From NCBI GenBank assembly GCA_026414325.1, contig JAOAJF010000008.1:1-25732 (forward strand): DNA of 25,732 nt, given 5' to 3'. Source of the DNA: Microcaldota archaeon. Lineage in GTDB: Archaea; Micrarchaeota; Micrarchaeia; Anstonellales; Anstonellaceae. Under the pieces are notes generated by a model. That model did not search any database. It was given only the letters and a program-made list of their open reading frames with translations, and had not been told where the DNA came from. The position numbers and the translations under genes are program-made. Below are positions 8,390-16,957 of this stretch, in pieces; position 1 is the first letter of the stretch; every line of letters begins with the position of its first letter.

Positions 8390-9897
8390 CTTTTAGTTCT
8401 TTTAGTTTTTTTCTTGTTTATTTTCTTTTCTGCTCTCTCTGGAAATTGTTCTTGCTTTGTTTCCGTTTTTTCAGAAATTTCTGGCTGCTCTTCATCTTTA
8501 ATTTTAAACTTCTTTTTACCATAATAGTAAAGCGCTATCACTATTACTAAGACTATCAAGGCAAAGAGAATATTTAAATTTATAAAGAAAGGTGAACTTT
8601 GAGCAGAAGGACTGTAACTTTCAGAAGTTAACACAGGTTGTTTTTGTTCTGAGACTTGAGAAGGAGGCATGTTTTCAATTTTTACATTCAAAAATTCTAC
8701 TATATCTATGGCCTCAGTCCTATCTGCTTCAGCTGAGGAATAAACATATAATGTAACCTTTTGAATTGGATTTTGCAGACCTACAGCGCTAATTGATAAA
8801 GAAAGTATTTGAATAGAATTAGGCTCAAGTTCTTTTTTGGCTGAGCTAATAAATTTTCCATTAGGCAATTCTGCAGCTATTTGAACATAAGCTTTTGTGT
8901 TTCCATTGTTTTTTATTGGGATTTTAAGAGAGGAAGAAGAATAGTCAAGAACTGGTACTTGGATATCTAAAACAATATTTTTTGAAGGTAGAGCTAAAAC
9001 TAAATTTGGCCTAACCTTTGCATCTGTACTATAACCTGTACCAAACTTTGTTAGTACTGCCAGACCAGTTTCTCTTTTTAAAGATTGAATTGCTCCAATA
9101 ATATCTGCATCTCCATCGAATACTACTGCTTTTAGCTTAGGCTTTGATAGCATCCATTCGACTAATTCTCTAGAGGGTTCTGTTCTTCCAACTAAAACAA
9201 CTGGGTCGGTTTTTGCAATAGATTCTTCAAAAGTTTTTCCTGAAGTTAGCACAACTTGCAGAATTTCTTTTTCCTTATCAAAACGTTTTAATAATTCTAA
9301 ATTGTCCAGATAAATCGAACCAGTATTTATTTTTTGAACAAAAACATCTTTTGGAACAAATTCTGCTATAGAACCATAAACTAAGATTTCTTTGTTTTGG
9401 CTTTTTAATTCTTGAATTAAAGATGGAAGTTTTTGAGCTGTACTAAAGCACAAACCCCAGCCTTTAAATACTGCATAAGAAGCTACAGAAACTGCTTCAG
9501 CACCAACATCAGAGCCAACGATAATGCAACCTGGATTTTTAGAATTGAAAGCAAAATAATCTGCCAAATTAGCTTGTTTGAATACTCTTGATTGGTCTAA
9601 AGAAGAAAATTTTTCAAAAAGCTTTGAGTGTTTTGGCTCTAACGATTCATAATAATAAAATTGATTTTTTGAGTTTGAGAGTAAAGAAAAAACATATTCT
9701 CCTTGTTCATTAGTAAGAATGAAGATGTATTTATAATTGTTTTGAGAAGCATAAACACCTCCAGCGATTACATCCTTCCAGTCATTAGAATTTACTATCA
9801 AAAAAGTGTCCTGTCCTATTATAGGCTGGGAAAACAACAAATTAAAAAAAGCAAAAAATCCCAAAAAGAGTAGAAAAATTTTTTTTAAAAAATTCAT
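8386..9897 (-). CDS. Surface protein with CWB2-like Rossmann ectodomain (GDAD family, copy 1)
   Basis: The 503-residue protein has a signal sequence (1-23), a large ectodomain, a TM helix (about 441-460) and a lysine-rich cytoplasmic tail. The ectodomain alternates strands and helices: FLIVNSNDWKDVIAGGVYA, then CIIVGSDVGAEAVSVASYA, VVLVGRTEPS, VVFDGDADIIGAI (GDAD at 262-265) and KFGTGY (284-289). It resembles the putative cell-wall-binding repeat 2 fold, with each unit an alpha/beta subdomain; that link is an inference from pattern. A CARDB-like beta-sandwich (about 305-400) follows. It is paralogous to the gene at 10664-12391. I chose the ATG at 9897, preceded by a strong GGGGGAGGTT site, over an in-frame start at 9912 that would bury that site. 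It is co-transcribed with the HWQxFYGT genes on either side. Confidence 0.75.
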   Translation of the reverse strand: MNFLKKIFLLFLGFFAFFNLLFSQPIIGQDTFLIVNSNDWKDVIAGGVYASQNNYKYIFILTNEQGEYVFSLLSNSKNQFYYYESLEPKHSKLFEKFSSLDQSRVFKQANLADYFAFNSKNPGCIIVGSDVGAEAVSVASYAVFKGWGLCFSTAQKLPSLIQELKSQNKEILVYGSIAEFVPKDVFVQKINTGSIYLDNLELLKRFDKEKEILQVVLTSGKTFEESIAKTDPVVLVGRTEPSRELVEWMLSKPKLKAVVFDGDADIIGAIQSLKRETGLAVLTKFGTGYSTDAKVRPNLVLALPSKNIVLDIQVPVLDYSSSSLKIPIKNNGNTKAYVQIAAELPNGKFISSAKKELEPNSIQILSLSISAVGLQNPIQKVTLYVYSSAEADRTEAIDIVEFLNVKIENMPPSQVSEQKQPVLTSESYSPSAQSSPFFINLNILFALIVLVIVIALYYYGKKKFKIKDEEQPEISEKTETKQEQFPERAEKKINKKKTKRTKR

Positions 9898-9921
9898 TTG
9901 AACCTCCCCCAACTTCTTTTT

Positions 9922-10617
9922 TTATTGTACCTCTCCATAAAAGTAATAAGTGCTAACAGCGCTATCTCCTGCTGCATTTTCAGGAACAATTAATTGAAAG
10001 TGTGCTGGCTCACCATTATATGCAATACCAGAAGAGTTGATTAGACCAACAAATACAAAATCTTCTGGCTGGCCAGTAGAAGAGTGTCTTAATACCACTT
10101 CTTTCCAAATTGGCTGAGAAGCATTATTGAATGTTGTAATTAAAGGTCTAGAATTAGCAGCAACTATATAGTGTCCTATATAAAATTGTGGATTAGCATT
10201 GTTGGTTCCAGTATTAGCAGCAGCATCATTAGAATTTAATAAAAAGGAAAAAGCACTATCAACATCCGCAAGAGAAACTGGAGTAGAATTGAGGGCAGTA
10301 AAATCAACATTTGCTGACCTAGAAACATAGACCTGCCCACTTAAAGTATTTACATCCCAAACCTTCATAGTATTTATATTCGAGCCAGAGCCAGAGGCTA
10401 ATCTTAAGGAGGCAGTGATAGTACCATAAAAACCTTGCCAATGAAGTGTAGAAGAATTTATAGTAAGATTTACCCTAGTTATGTTACCACCCCATGCTGC
10501 TGCAGTTCCAGCAGGAATAGTTCCTAAAGTTACTGGAGTTCCTGCAGAAACTGTTGCCCCAACAGGAAGAGCAAACCCTATAGCCAAAAACAATAAAAAA
10601 ATTGTTAGAATTTTCAT
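9922..10617 (-). CDS. Secreted HWQxFYGT-domain protein, possible major surface protein
   Basis: The 231-residue protein has a cleavable-looking signal peptide (1-21) and no second hydrophobic segment, so it should be released or bound to the surface non-covalently. The mature part contains GGNITRVNLT and HWQGFYGT (59-66), then a beta-rich region ending EDFVFVGLINSSG and a YYFYGEV terminus. The same domain begins the protein at 6995-8389. Composition differs from its neighbours: only three lysines and no cysteine, with high Ala, Thr, Asn, Ser and Gly and several N-x-S/T sequons, typical of abundant surface-layer or pilus-like proteins. A GGGTGAT ribosome binding site precedes the ATG. No biochemical function can be assigned. 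Confidence 0.75.
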   Translation of the reverse strand: MKILTIFLLFLAIGFALPVGATVSAGTPVTLGTIPAGTAAAWGGNITRVNLTINSSTLHWQGFYGTITASLRLASGSGSNINTMKVWDVNTLSGQVYVSRSANVDFTALNSTPVSLADVDSAFSFLLNSNDAAANTGTNNANPQFYIGHYIVAANSRPLITTFNNASQPIWKEVVLRHSSTGQPEDFVFVGLINSSGIAYNGEPAHFQLIVPENAAGDSAVSTYYFYGEVQ

Positions 10618-10663
10618 TTTTTATCACCCATCTATTTTTATAATAAATATAAATATTAAAAAT

Positions 10664-12391
10664 TTATTCCCACCAATTTCGCTTTGTAAAAAACAACCTA
10701 AAGATAATAATTAAAGCTACTACAACTAAAATAAAAAATCCAATATAGCTAAGAATGTTTTGAAAGGTTTGAGTCTGCTGAGCTTTTGAACTATTTAAAA
10801 CAACAATTTTGTTCTGCCCTCTTTTTTCTTTTAGTAGAATTGAATTTTTTGAACCATATCTGAAAAAGTAAGTAGAATCTAGATCTGAAACATAATTTTC
10901 TTCCTCCTCTGTTAGAAAATACTTTATAGCGATTTTGGTTATTCCTTTTATTTGAGTTAATGGGATTTGTAAAACTATCGCCCTATTATTAATATTAAAA
11001 CTTATTGTTCCTTCAACCCAACCTTCTCCATCGAAAGCTAAAACAAATTCTTTTGTTTTTGAATTATAAGAAATTCCAATTAAACTAATTGTTGAATTAT
11101 CCACATAATTTGAAACTAAAACGTTTTCTATATTTAAAACCTCTAGATTATCCATCAATGCACTATCTTCTCCATAGTTTATTGTAAGAGAAAGAGATTT
11201 TATTTTGTTATTTACTATTGCTGTGGAAGCATCTAAAGGTATAGCAAAAGAGGTTGTTTTATTTTTATCAAGAAAAATTTGAGAGGATTGCCCGCTTCCA
11301 ACCCCTTCTATTGAGATTGCTGCTGCTAAAAATAGAGGATCTCCTAAATTCTTTACTTTTAAGTCAAATACTTTCAGAGGAACATTATAAGATAGATTAA
11401 GAACATCGATTTGCAAAAATGGAGAAGGAAGTGGAATTATTGCCAAGGGTAATGGCTGAGAGCTTCCTCTATAGCCTTCTCCGAATTTCACAAAAAATTC
11501 TAAATTTTGAACCTGATTCTTTAAATAATTTGTACCATCTACAATATCCGCATCTCCACTAAAGACAATTCCAATAGTTATATTATTGTTTTTAATAAAG
11601 TCAATATAATAAGATGGAACAATAGAGCGTCCAACCAGAAGAATTGGAAAGTTTTTATCTATCATCGATTTTTCAAATGAATAACCAGAAACAAAAATTG
11701 CTTGATTTGTTTTCTTTTTAGCCAAAAATTTTTTTACAATTTCTAAATTGTTTAGATATCTACTTCCCTTATCTATTATCTCTTTGTTTTTAATAGAAGA
11801 AAGAAAGTCTTGAGAGATATAAGAATTAACTGTTCCATATATTGTAATTTTGGAATAGTTTTTTAGTAAGATGTAAGAGATAAATTCATCTTTTTGTGCT
11901 GGATCATAAAAAAATATTGGAGCGCCAATTAAGGCAGCATAAGAAGAAACAGCTAAACCATCCTGGCCATAGATAGAACCAACAACAAAAGCTTCTTCTG
12001 ATTTTAGCCTATCAGCAACCCAAAATTGTATATTCTCAGGCTTGTATAATGAGAGGTTTTTTAAATTGGCTTCTTTTAATAAGCTTGCCATATTTGCCAA
12101 AACTGTGTTTTTTCCTTCTAGATAAATTATTGGCTCATCTTTATTTAAAGTGTAGTATTTTACCATAAAAACCGATTGGTTTGGAGTAAGAGCAAATAAA
12201 AAATTGTAATCATAGTGTTTTGCGTATACTGCAGCTGCTAAAATATCTTTGTAATCTATGGAATTAACAATTACAGTGGTACAAAATCCAAAGTTAAAAA
12301 ATAAAAAGAATGAAAATAAAACAAAAATAAAAAAGTTAAGCGTATAAAACTTAGGTATTTTTTTTCTTTGGATACTATTTTTAATTTTCAT
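10664..12391 (-). CDS. Surface protein with CWB2-like Rossmann ectodomain (GDAD family, copy 2)
   Basis: The 575-residue protein starts MKIKNSIQRKKIPKFY, then a signal/TM segment (about 18-37). The ectodomain is homologous to that encoded at 8386-9897: VIVNSIDYKDILAAAVYA, AFVVGSIYGQDGLAVSSYA, YLNNLEIVKKF, ILLVGRSIVPS, IVFSGDADIVDG (GDAD 279-282) and KFGEGY (302-307). Beta-sandwich regions follow, and a C-terminal TM helix (about 548-568) ends RNWWE. The ATG at 12391 is chosen because it lies 26 bases from the centre of a TATA-like box and leaves a normal signal sequence. A longer frame to 12517 would run into the opposite-strand glycosyltransferase. Likely an anchored envelope protein; ligand unknown. 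Confidence 0.75.
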   Translation of the reverse strand: MKIKNSIQRKKIPKFYTLNFFIFVLFSFFLFFNFGFCTTVIVNSIDYKDILAAAVYAKHYDYNFLFALTPNQSVFMVKYYTLNKDEPIIYLEGKNTVLANMASLLKEANLKNLSLYKPENIQFWVADRLKSEEAFVVGSIYGQDGLAVSSYAALIGAPIFFYDPAQKDEFISYILLKNYSKITIYGTVNSYISQDFLSSIKNKEIIDKGSRYLNNLEIVKKFLAKKKTNQAIFVSGYSFEKSMIDKNFPILLVGRSIVPSYYIDFIKNNNITIGIVFSGDADIVDGTNYLKNQVQNLEFFVKFGEGYRGSSQPLPLAIIPLPSPFLQIDVLNLSYNVPLKVFDLKVKNLGDPLFLAAAISIEGVGSGQSSQIFLDKNKTTSFAIPLDASTAIVNNKIKSLSLTINYGEDSALMDNLEVLNIENVLVSNYVDNSTISLIGISYNSKTKEFVLAFDGEGWVEGTISFNINNRAIVLQIPLTQIKGITKIAIKYFLTEEEENYVSDLDSTYFFRYGSKNSILLKEKRGQNKIVVLNSSKAQQTQTFQNILSYIGFFILVVVALIIIFRLFFTKRNWWE

Positions 12392-12413
12392 ATACTTACT
12401 ACTGACAAAAAAA

Positions 12414-12420
12414 TTATAAA
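12414..12420. promoter_or_regulatory. Shared bidirectional TATA-like element
   Basis: TTATAAA on the plus strand reads TTTATAA on the minus strand. Its centre (12417) is exactly 26 bases from both the minus-strand ATG at 12391 and the plus-strand ATG at 12443. Neither ATG has a Shine-Dalgarno sequence. The simplest reading is one TBP-binding site used in both directions to make two leaderless mRNAs. Confidence 0.6.
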
Positions 12421-12442
12421 CTATAATGAAAAGAATTAGATA

Positions 12443-13537
12443 ATGAGAATAGCTTTTTTTACAGATACTTACTATCCAACCATTGATGGAGTGGTTAGCA
12501 CAATTGAGAATTATCAAAAAGAGTTAGAAAAAAGAAAAGTGCAAATAAAAATTTTTGCTCCAGCTCCAGAAAATAATAACGATAAAAAAGTAGGAGTAGA
12601 ATATGCCTCTTCTATAGCCTTTCCCTCATATAGCCAATATAGAATTCCTATTTTTACTTTTAATCTTGAGCAAGAGTGTAGAAAGTTTGGCCCAGAGCTG
12701 ATTCATAGCCATGCAATGGTGATCATGGGTCTAGAGGCTAAAAAAATTGCTAAAAAATTAAAAGTTCCTCTTTTAGGTACATTTCATACATTTTTGCCAA
12801 ATGCTGCACATTATATAATAAAAAATGAGGGTCTGCAGCTTTGGTTTAAAGAGCTTTGCTGGAAATATCTTAAATATTTTTATAGAGATTTTGATGGAGT
12901 GATAAGCCCCTCGTATTTTGTACAAAAAAAACTTAAAGAGAATGGAATTGAATCAAAATATGTTATTCCAAATGGGTTAAACACTTCTTTTTTTAGGCCT
13001 TATAGAAAAAAAATAAAAAAAGAATATTTTCTTTATTTAGGTAGAATTGCAAAAGAAAAAAATTTAGACCTACTTTTGCAAATAGCTGGAGAAAAAGAAT
13101 TTTCTTCTCTAAATATTCCTATTGTTTTGGCGGGGGATGGGCCATATAGACAAGAGTTAGAAAATTCTATAAAAAAAGCAAAATTAGATAATATAAAACT
13201 TATAGGAAAAGTTCCAAAAGAACAACTTCCAATTGTTTATTCTAAAGCTTATGGATTTATAAGCCTCTCTGAATTTGAAACCTTTGGAATGAGTGCTTTA
13301 GAAGCAATGGCTTGTAAAGTACCTATTATTTGTCTTAAGGATACTGCCTTGGAAGAATTAACTAAAAATAAAGGTGGTCTTGCTTGCTACAAAGAAACTT
13401 ATCAGATAATTGAGAATATAAAAATAGTTTTAGAGCAGCAAAAAAAATTTTCAGAAGCAGCCTATAAAACAGCCCAAAATTATAGTATCCAAAAAACTTC
13501 TAAAATGCTAATAGAGCTTTATAAAAAATTTATCTAA
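12443..13537 (+). CDS. GT4-family glycosyltransferase
   Basis: A 364-residue GT-B fold glycosyltransferase of family 4. The N-terminal domain begins MRIAFFTDTYYPTIDGVVSTI with the glycine-containing loop, and FHTFLPNAAHY follows near 114-124. The C-terminal nucleotide-sugar domain has GRIAKEKNLDLLL (200-212), the GDGPYRQEL segment (231-239) and SEFETFGMSALEAMA with the E-x7-E pair Glu279/Glu287. The overall pattern resembles diacylglycerol glucosyltransferases and PimB-like mannosyltransferases, but donor and acceptor cannot be read from sequence. Placement next to secreted, sequon-rich proteins and a shared promoter region suggest a role in glycolipid or glycoprotein synthesis at the inner membrane face. 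It ends 37 bases from the convergent gene. Confidence 0.88.
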   Translation: MRIAFFTDTYYPTIDGVVSTIENYQKELEKRKVQIKIFAPAPENNNDKKVGVEYASSIAFPSYSQYRIPIFTFNLEQECRKFGPELIHSHAMVIMGLEAKKIAKKLKVPLLGTFHTFLPNAAHYIIKNEGLQLWFKELCWKYLKYFYRDFDGVISPSYFVQKKLKENGIESKYVIPNGLNTSFFRPYRKKIKKEYFLYLGRIAKEKNLDLLLQIAGEKEFSSLNIPIVLAGDGPYRQELENSIKKAKLDNIKLIGKVPKEQLPIVYSKAYGFISLSEFETFGMSALEAMACKVPIICLKDTALEELTKNKGGLACYKETYQIIENIKIVLEQQKKFSEAAYKTAQNYSIQKTSKMLIELYKKFI

Positions 13538-13554
13538 AAAACAAACAAAAAAAT
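13536..13554 (-). terminator. T-rich tract after the five-gene membrane cluster
   Basis: Read on the minus strand, 20-40 bases after the stop of the 861-residue protein gene, this is a run of T7 and T6 tracts broken by single Gs. Archaeal transcription commonly terminates at such T-rich runs without a hairpin. Confidence 0.5.
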
Positions 13555-13574
13555 ATAGAATACAAAATAAAAGC

Positions 13575-16160
13575 CTAAATCTTTAATTTTTTAAGTAGCT
13601 CTTCAAAATTATCTAAAGAGACTAATTGAACTTTTGAATTGTTTATATAAAGCTTTAGCAGAAGAGAATTTTTAGTAGTTAGGCTAGAAACTTTTTCTAA
13701 GAATTTTTTGATTTGTGTTCTGTCTTCAAAAACAATCCAGCAATTTCCTTCTGAGGCTTTTTTGATTACAAAATAGTTTATAGAATAATCTCCATCAAAT
13801 AAATAAATATAGTAAATAATATTGTTAAGAAGTATTTTAACATCAAAATTATCAGTTTTTATATCTCGAAGTTTGGAAAATTTAACTGCATTAGTTACAA
13901 AAATATCTCTTAAATACCTGTACATTGCTATCTTTTTTATATTAAAATTGGATTTATCTAACCATGAAGTTGGAATCCAAAATCCGAGGTAGGAGGCAAC
14001 AAGTTTTTTATTTTCTAATTTAGCCAAAACTTCTTCTAAGTTATACTCACCCACAACTATTGGATGGCCATCTATTGTAAGTTTTAAAAATCCATCTTTT
14101 AATTCTGCTAAAGAAAGAGGCATGCTTTCCCATTTGAAATCTTTATTGACTAAATCAAAAACTTCCAAGATTTGTTTTGGTTTTAATTTTATTTCTCTAT
14201 ATTCTTCTACTCCAAAATCAGGTATATCTAAAGAGAACATATCTTTTTTTGGTCTTGAAACCACATATACTGCAAATAATATTGTAATTATAGCAAGAAC
14301 CCCTAAAACTTGAACATCTGGTCTTTCCCACATATTTGGTGGAAGATTGAAACTTAAAGTTACTTTCTGAATATAGCCATTAAAATCAAAAACAAAAGTA
14401 TAATCTCCTCTATCAAAATTTGTAGCTGCATCATAAACAAAATTTGAAACTGAGCTAAATTCTCTTTTTGGGGCATTTTTCTTATTTTCAATATAAACAA
14501 CTACTTTTGGAACAACTAAAGGTGTTGAGTTAGATGAAAACGAAACATTAAATTTGCCTTCTTTAAAAGCATTAAAAACTCTTTTATCTGGACCTGTAAT
14601 TTCAATTTCTATAGGAATTATTTGAATTTTTGCTCCCGCATAAAATTTTCCATTGCTATCTACAACCTTAAGTATATAATCTCCTGGAGCTAAAGAAAAT
14701 GAAACTGGCGAGGAACGAGTAACTATGGTTTTTGTAAATCCTTGCTCCACTGCAAAAGCTTCTTTTAATTCTCCATCTTTATATACTTGAAAAAATAATT
14801 TTACTTCTTCTATCGGGCTTTCGTTTAACATAATAGTGAGAACTTTTTTTTGCCCACCTAAATAGGTTGGTACAAATAAATTGTTATCCATATAAAGATT
14901 GCTATTTGTTCTAACAAACACTGGCCAATCAAAAAACTTTTTTTGAGAAGTGTTTTTCTCATCCAGTAGAGAAAAAATTAGTCTAATGTGTCCTTCCTTA
15001 TATTGCACAGGTCCAAAAAATACACTTTTTCTTTTAATTGTAAAATTGGAACTATTTATTTCTAAGTTTGTAGAAACTGAACTTATTTTTGGTCTATAGG
15101 GCTCTGTTGTTATAAGCCTTGAGATTTGTTCTGCTGCAAGATCAGAATTTCCACCCCATGCTCCATCAAGGGCTTGAGGTAAAAATAAAACATATCCTTT
15201 ATTATAAGCTAAAACACTAATAGAACCCCATAAAATATTTTGGGCTCCTTCACCATACTTAGCAGCATAGTAAGGTGAAAGTAAAGAAAAGTTTTCTGAT
15301 GGAGAGAACTGAAACTTTTTGTCAAAAACTATATTTAAAGCTTTTACTTTTTCTTTATCTGAAGGCTGAATATTTCCTACCTCATCAAAAACATTTTCAT
15401 CAAATGGCTGGCCTAAATATATTAGCACTACACCCCTATCTGCTAAATCTAAAATAGAGGGATAGCCATCTTTTCCAAGAAGCTGTATTGGCAAATATCC
15501 AGTAGGTATTAAAAGAGTACAGCTTCCTGGAAGGTCTTTAAGATCATCAATAGTTATATCGGTTACTAGCCAGCCATTTTTTCTTAAAATATTTTCTAGT
15601 TTTTGTCTAAAAGCTGGATAGGTATCTGCACCATCTTTATAATAGTCTAAAATAAAAAGTTGTTTTGAAGGTTTGGACAAATAAAAGATTGCTTCTAAAG
15701 AAGCGTTTTTTAAAGATTTTGGCTCGTACTCAAAAACTACAAAAGGCTCGTAAGCAGGAGAAAGAACTGAGCCATGAGAGAGAATGCCGCTATCAATCAC
15801 TTTTAATGTTAGATCTCCGCTAAATGAGGCTGTGTGCTCGGAAGGATAATAATGAGTTAAAGATGGCTTAGTGAAGGTAGAGAATAGAAAAAAAACTAAA
15901 AATAAAAAAAGTAAAATTGCCCCACCTGCTAAAATTGGATTTTTTAATATAAAAGATTTTAAATCTGATTTTTCTTCTTTAACTATAGCAGATTTTTTGG
16001 TAGTTTGTGCCTTAAAATTTTCTAAAAGTTGTTGGATAATGTTTTTTTGATATTTTTTTATTAAATAATGTTTTTTAGCCTGATACTTTTTAAGCTGAAT
16101 AAATTTAAAGCTAGATTTTTTAAGTTTAAATTTTGACATGTCTGGTTCTTCGATAGCCAT
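13575..16160 (-). CDS. Large two-TM protein with Rossmann-like ectodomain and cytoplasmic C-terminal domain
   Basis: No named family recognised; 861 residues. Order: a basic cytoplasmic N-terminus (1-70), TM1 (about 76-95), a large extracytoplasmic region (96-615), TM2 (about 617-635), and a cytoplasmic C-terminal domain (636-861). The first ectodomain part (about 167-350) looks like a Rossmann or glutamine-amidotransferase-like fold without an evident catalytic Cys: LFILDYYKDG, CTLLIPTGYLP, DRGVVLIYLG, YVLFLPQALDGAWGG. Beta-sandwich segments follow (about 365-605), such as SLAPGDYILKVVDSNG. The C-terminal domain includes a segment (FKWESMPLSLAELKDG, FLKLTIDGHPI) that may be helix-turn-helix-like. 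TTGGT lies just before the ATG at 16160, which is 13 bases after the preceding stop. As last gene of the VirB4-like cluster it may be its surface-exposed or scaffold component; that is inference. Confidence 0.75.
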   Translation of the reverse strand: MAIEEPDMSKFKLKKSSFKFIQLKKYQAKKHYLIKKYQKNIIQQLLENFKAQTTKKSAIVKEEKSDLKSFILKNPILAGGAILLFLFLVFFLFSTFTKPSLTHYYPSEHTASFSGDLTLKVIDSGILSHGSVLSPAYEPFVVFEYEPKSLKNASLEAIFYLSKPSKQLFILDYYKDGADTYPAFRQKLENILRKNGWLVTDITIDDLKDLPGSCTLLIPTGYLPIQLLGKDGYPSILDLADRGVVLIYLGQPFDENVFDEVGNIQPSDKEKVKALNIVFDKKFQFSPSENFSLLSPYYAAKYGEGAQNILWGSISVLAYNKGYVLFLPQALDGAWGGNSDLAAEQISRLITTEPYRPKISSVSTNLEINSSNFTIKRKSVFFGPVQYKEGHIRLIFSLLDEKNTSQKKFFDWPVFVRTNSNLYMDNNLFVPTYLGGQKKVLTIMLNESPIEEVKLFFQVYKDGELKEAFAVEQGFTKTIVTRSSPVSFSLAPGDYILKVVDSNGKFYAGAKIQIIPIEIEITGPDKRVFNAFKEGKFNVSFSSNSTPLVVPKVVVYIENKKNAPKREFSSVSNFVYDAATNFDRGDYTFVFDFNGYIQKVTLSFNLPPNMWERPDVQVLGVLAIITILFAVYVVSRPKKDMFSLDIPDFGVEEYREIKLKPKQILEVFDLVNKDFKWESMPLSLAELKDGFLKLTIDGHPIVVGEYNLEEVLAKLENKKLVASYLGFWIPTSWLDKSNFNIKKIAMYRYLRDIFVTNAVKFSKLRDIKTDNFDVKILLNNIIYYIYLFDGDYSINYFVIKKASEGNCWIVFEDRTQIKKFLEKVSSLTTKNSLLLKLYINNSKVQLVSLDNFEELLKKLKI

Positions 16161-16173
16161 TTTACCAACTTTT

Positions 16174-16950
16174 CTATTTTCCAGAACCTTCTAAATATCC
16201 CTCAGCAACTAAATTATTTAGAATTTGTTCTACCTTAGATTCTGGAACATTGTAGACTTTTGCAAATTCTACAATATTTATTTCTCCATTGTGTTCTGCA
16301 ATCCATTCCTGAATTTTTACTGCTAAAACAGAATCAGAGTATTTTTCAAATTTTTCAAGTTTTGCTGCAAGTTCCTGGTTTTTTGCTTTTAGAACATAGA
16401 CTTGATTTTCTAATTCTTTTTTTGAATCTTCCACCATTTTTAATTTTTTAGAAAGTCTTTCATATTCCTCGTTTAAAATATCATATTTGGAAAATAGCTC
16501 TTGGTATTCAGAAGAAAAATATTCTTTTGAGTCAGTTAAAATATTTTCTACAATTTGGTAGAGCTGTCGCATATCTAAAGTATAATTTTCATAACAGAAG
16601 CTTAAGATATTAAGAACATAACTTATTATTTCTAATTTTCTAAGGCGAGGGGACTTAAATGGATTTACAGTGTAAATAACATCAATAAAATCTTTTTTGA
16701 AGTAAATAATTGAAAATAAGTAAGGATTATTGGAAATATCTCTGGCTTCTACATTTAATGCAAGAACAACTTCCGGATCAGCTGGATCAACACTTACAAA
16801 TAAAAATGAAATTTTTGAAAGATTAGAAATTAATGAAGAGGTAGAAGATTTTATTTTTGCAAAAATTCTAAATCCCCTCACCTGAGGAGTTGGGTATTTG
16901 TTTTGAGATTTTTGCTCATCTTTTTTAGGAAGAGGGAGATCTAGTGGCAT
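16174..16950 (-). CDS. Alpha/beta, coiled-coil and winged-helix protein of the membrane cluster
   Basis: The 258-residue soluble protein shows three parts. An N-terminal alpha/beta domain (about 25-135) includes KISFLFVSVDPADPEVVLAL and SIIYFKKDFIDVIY. A long charged coiled coil covers about 142-203. A C-terminal winged-helix-like domain (about 207-256) contains VKIQEWIAEHNGEINIVEFA and VPESKVEQILNNLVAEGYLE. The last pattern is typical of small wHTH modules found in archaeal regulators and in ESCRT-like or structural adaptors. The gene is 7 bases downstream of the zinc-ribbon gene, whose stop is embedded in the AGGTGA ribosome binding site used here, so the two are tightly coupled. It may be a DNA-binding or protein adaptor for the neighbouring ATPase. 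No specific function known to me. Confidence 0.75.
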   Translation of the reverse strand: MPLDLPLPKKDEQKSQNKYPTPQVRGFRIFAKIKSSTSSLISNLSKISFLFVSVDPADPEVVLALNVEARDISNNPYLFSIIYFKKDFIDVIYTVNPFKSPRLRKLEIISYVLNILSFCYENYTLDMRQLYQIVENILTDSKEYFSSEYQELFSKYDILNEEYERLSKKLKMVEDSKKELENQVYVLKAKNQELAAKLEKFEKYSDSVLAVKIQEWIAEHNGEINIVEFAKVYNVPESKVEQILNNLVAEGYLEGSGK

Positions 16951-16957
16951 TTTTTAT

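Noticed and set aside
10664..12517. N-terminal extension of the GDAD surface protein to 12517.
   Set aside because: It would run through the divergent spacer and the start of the glycosyltransferase on the other strand, and it precedes a normal signal sequence. The ATG at 12391 has a correctly placed TATA-like box.
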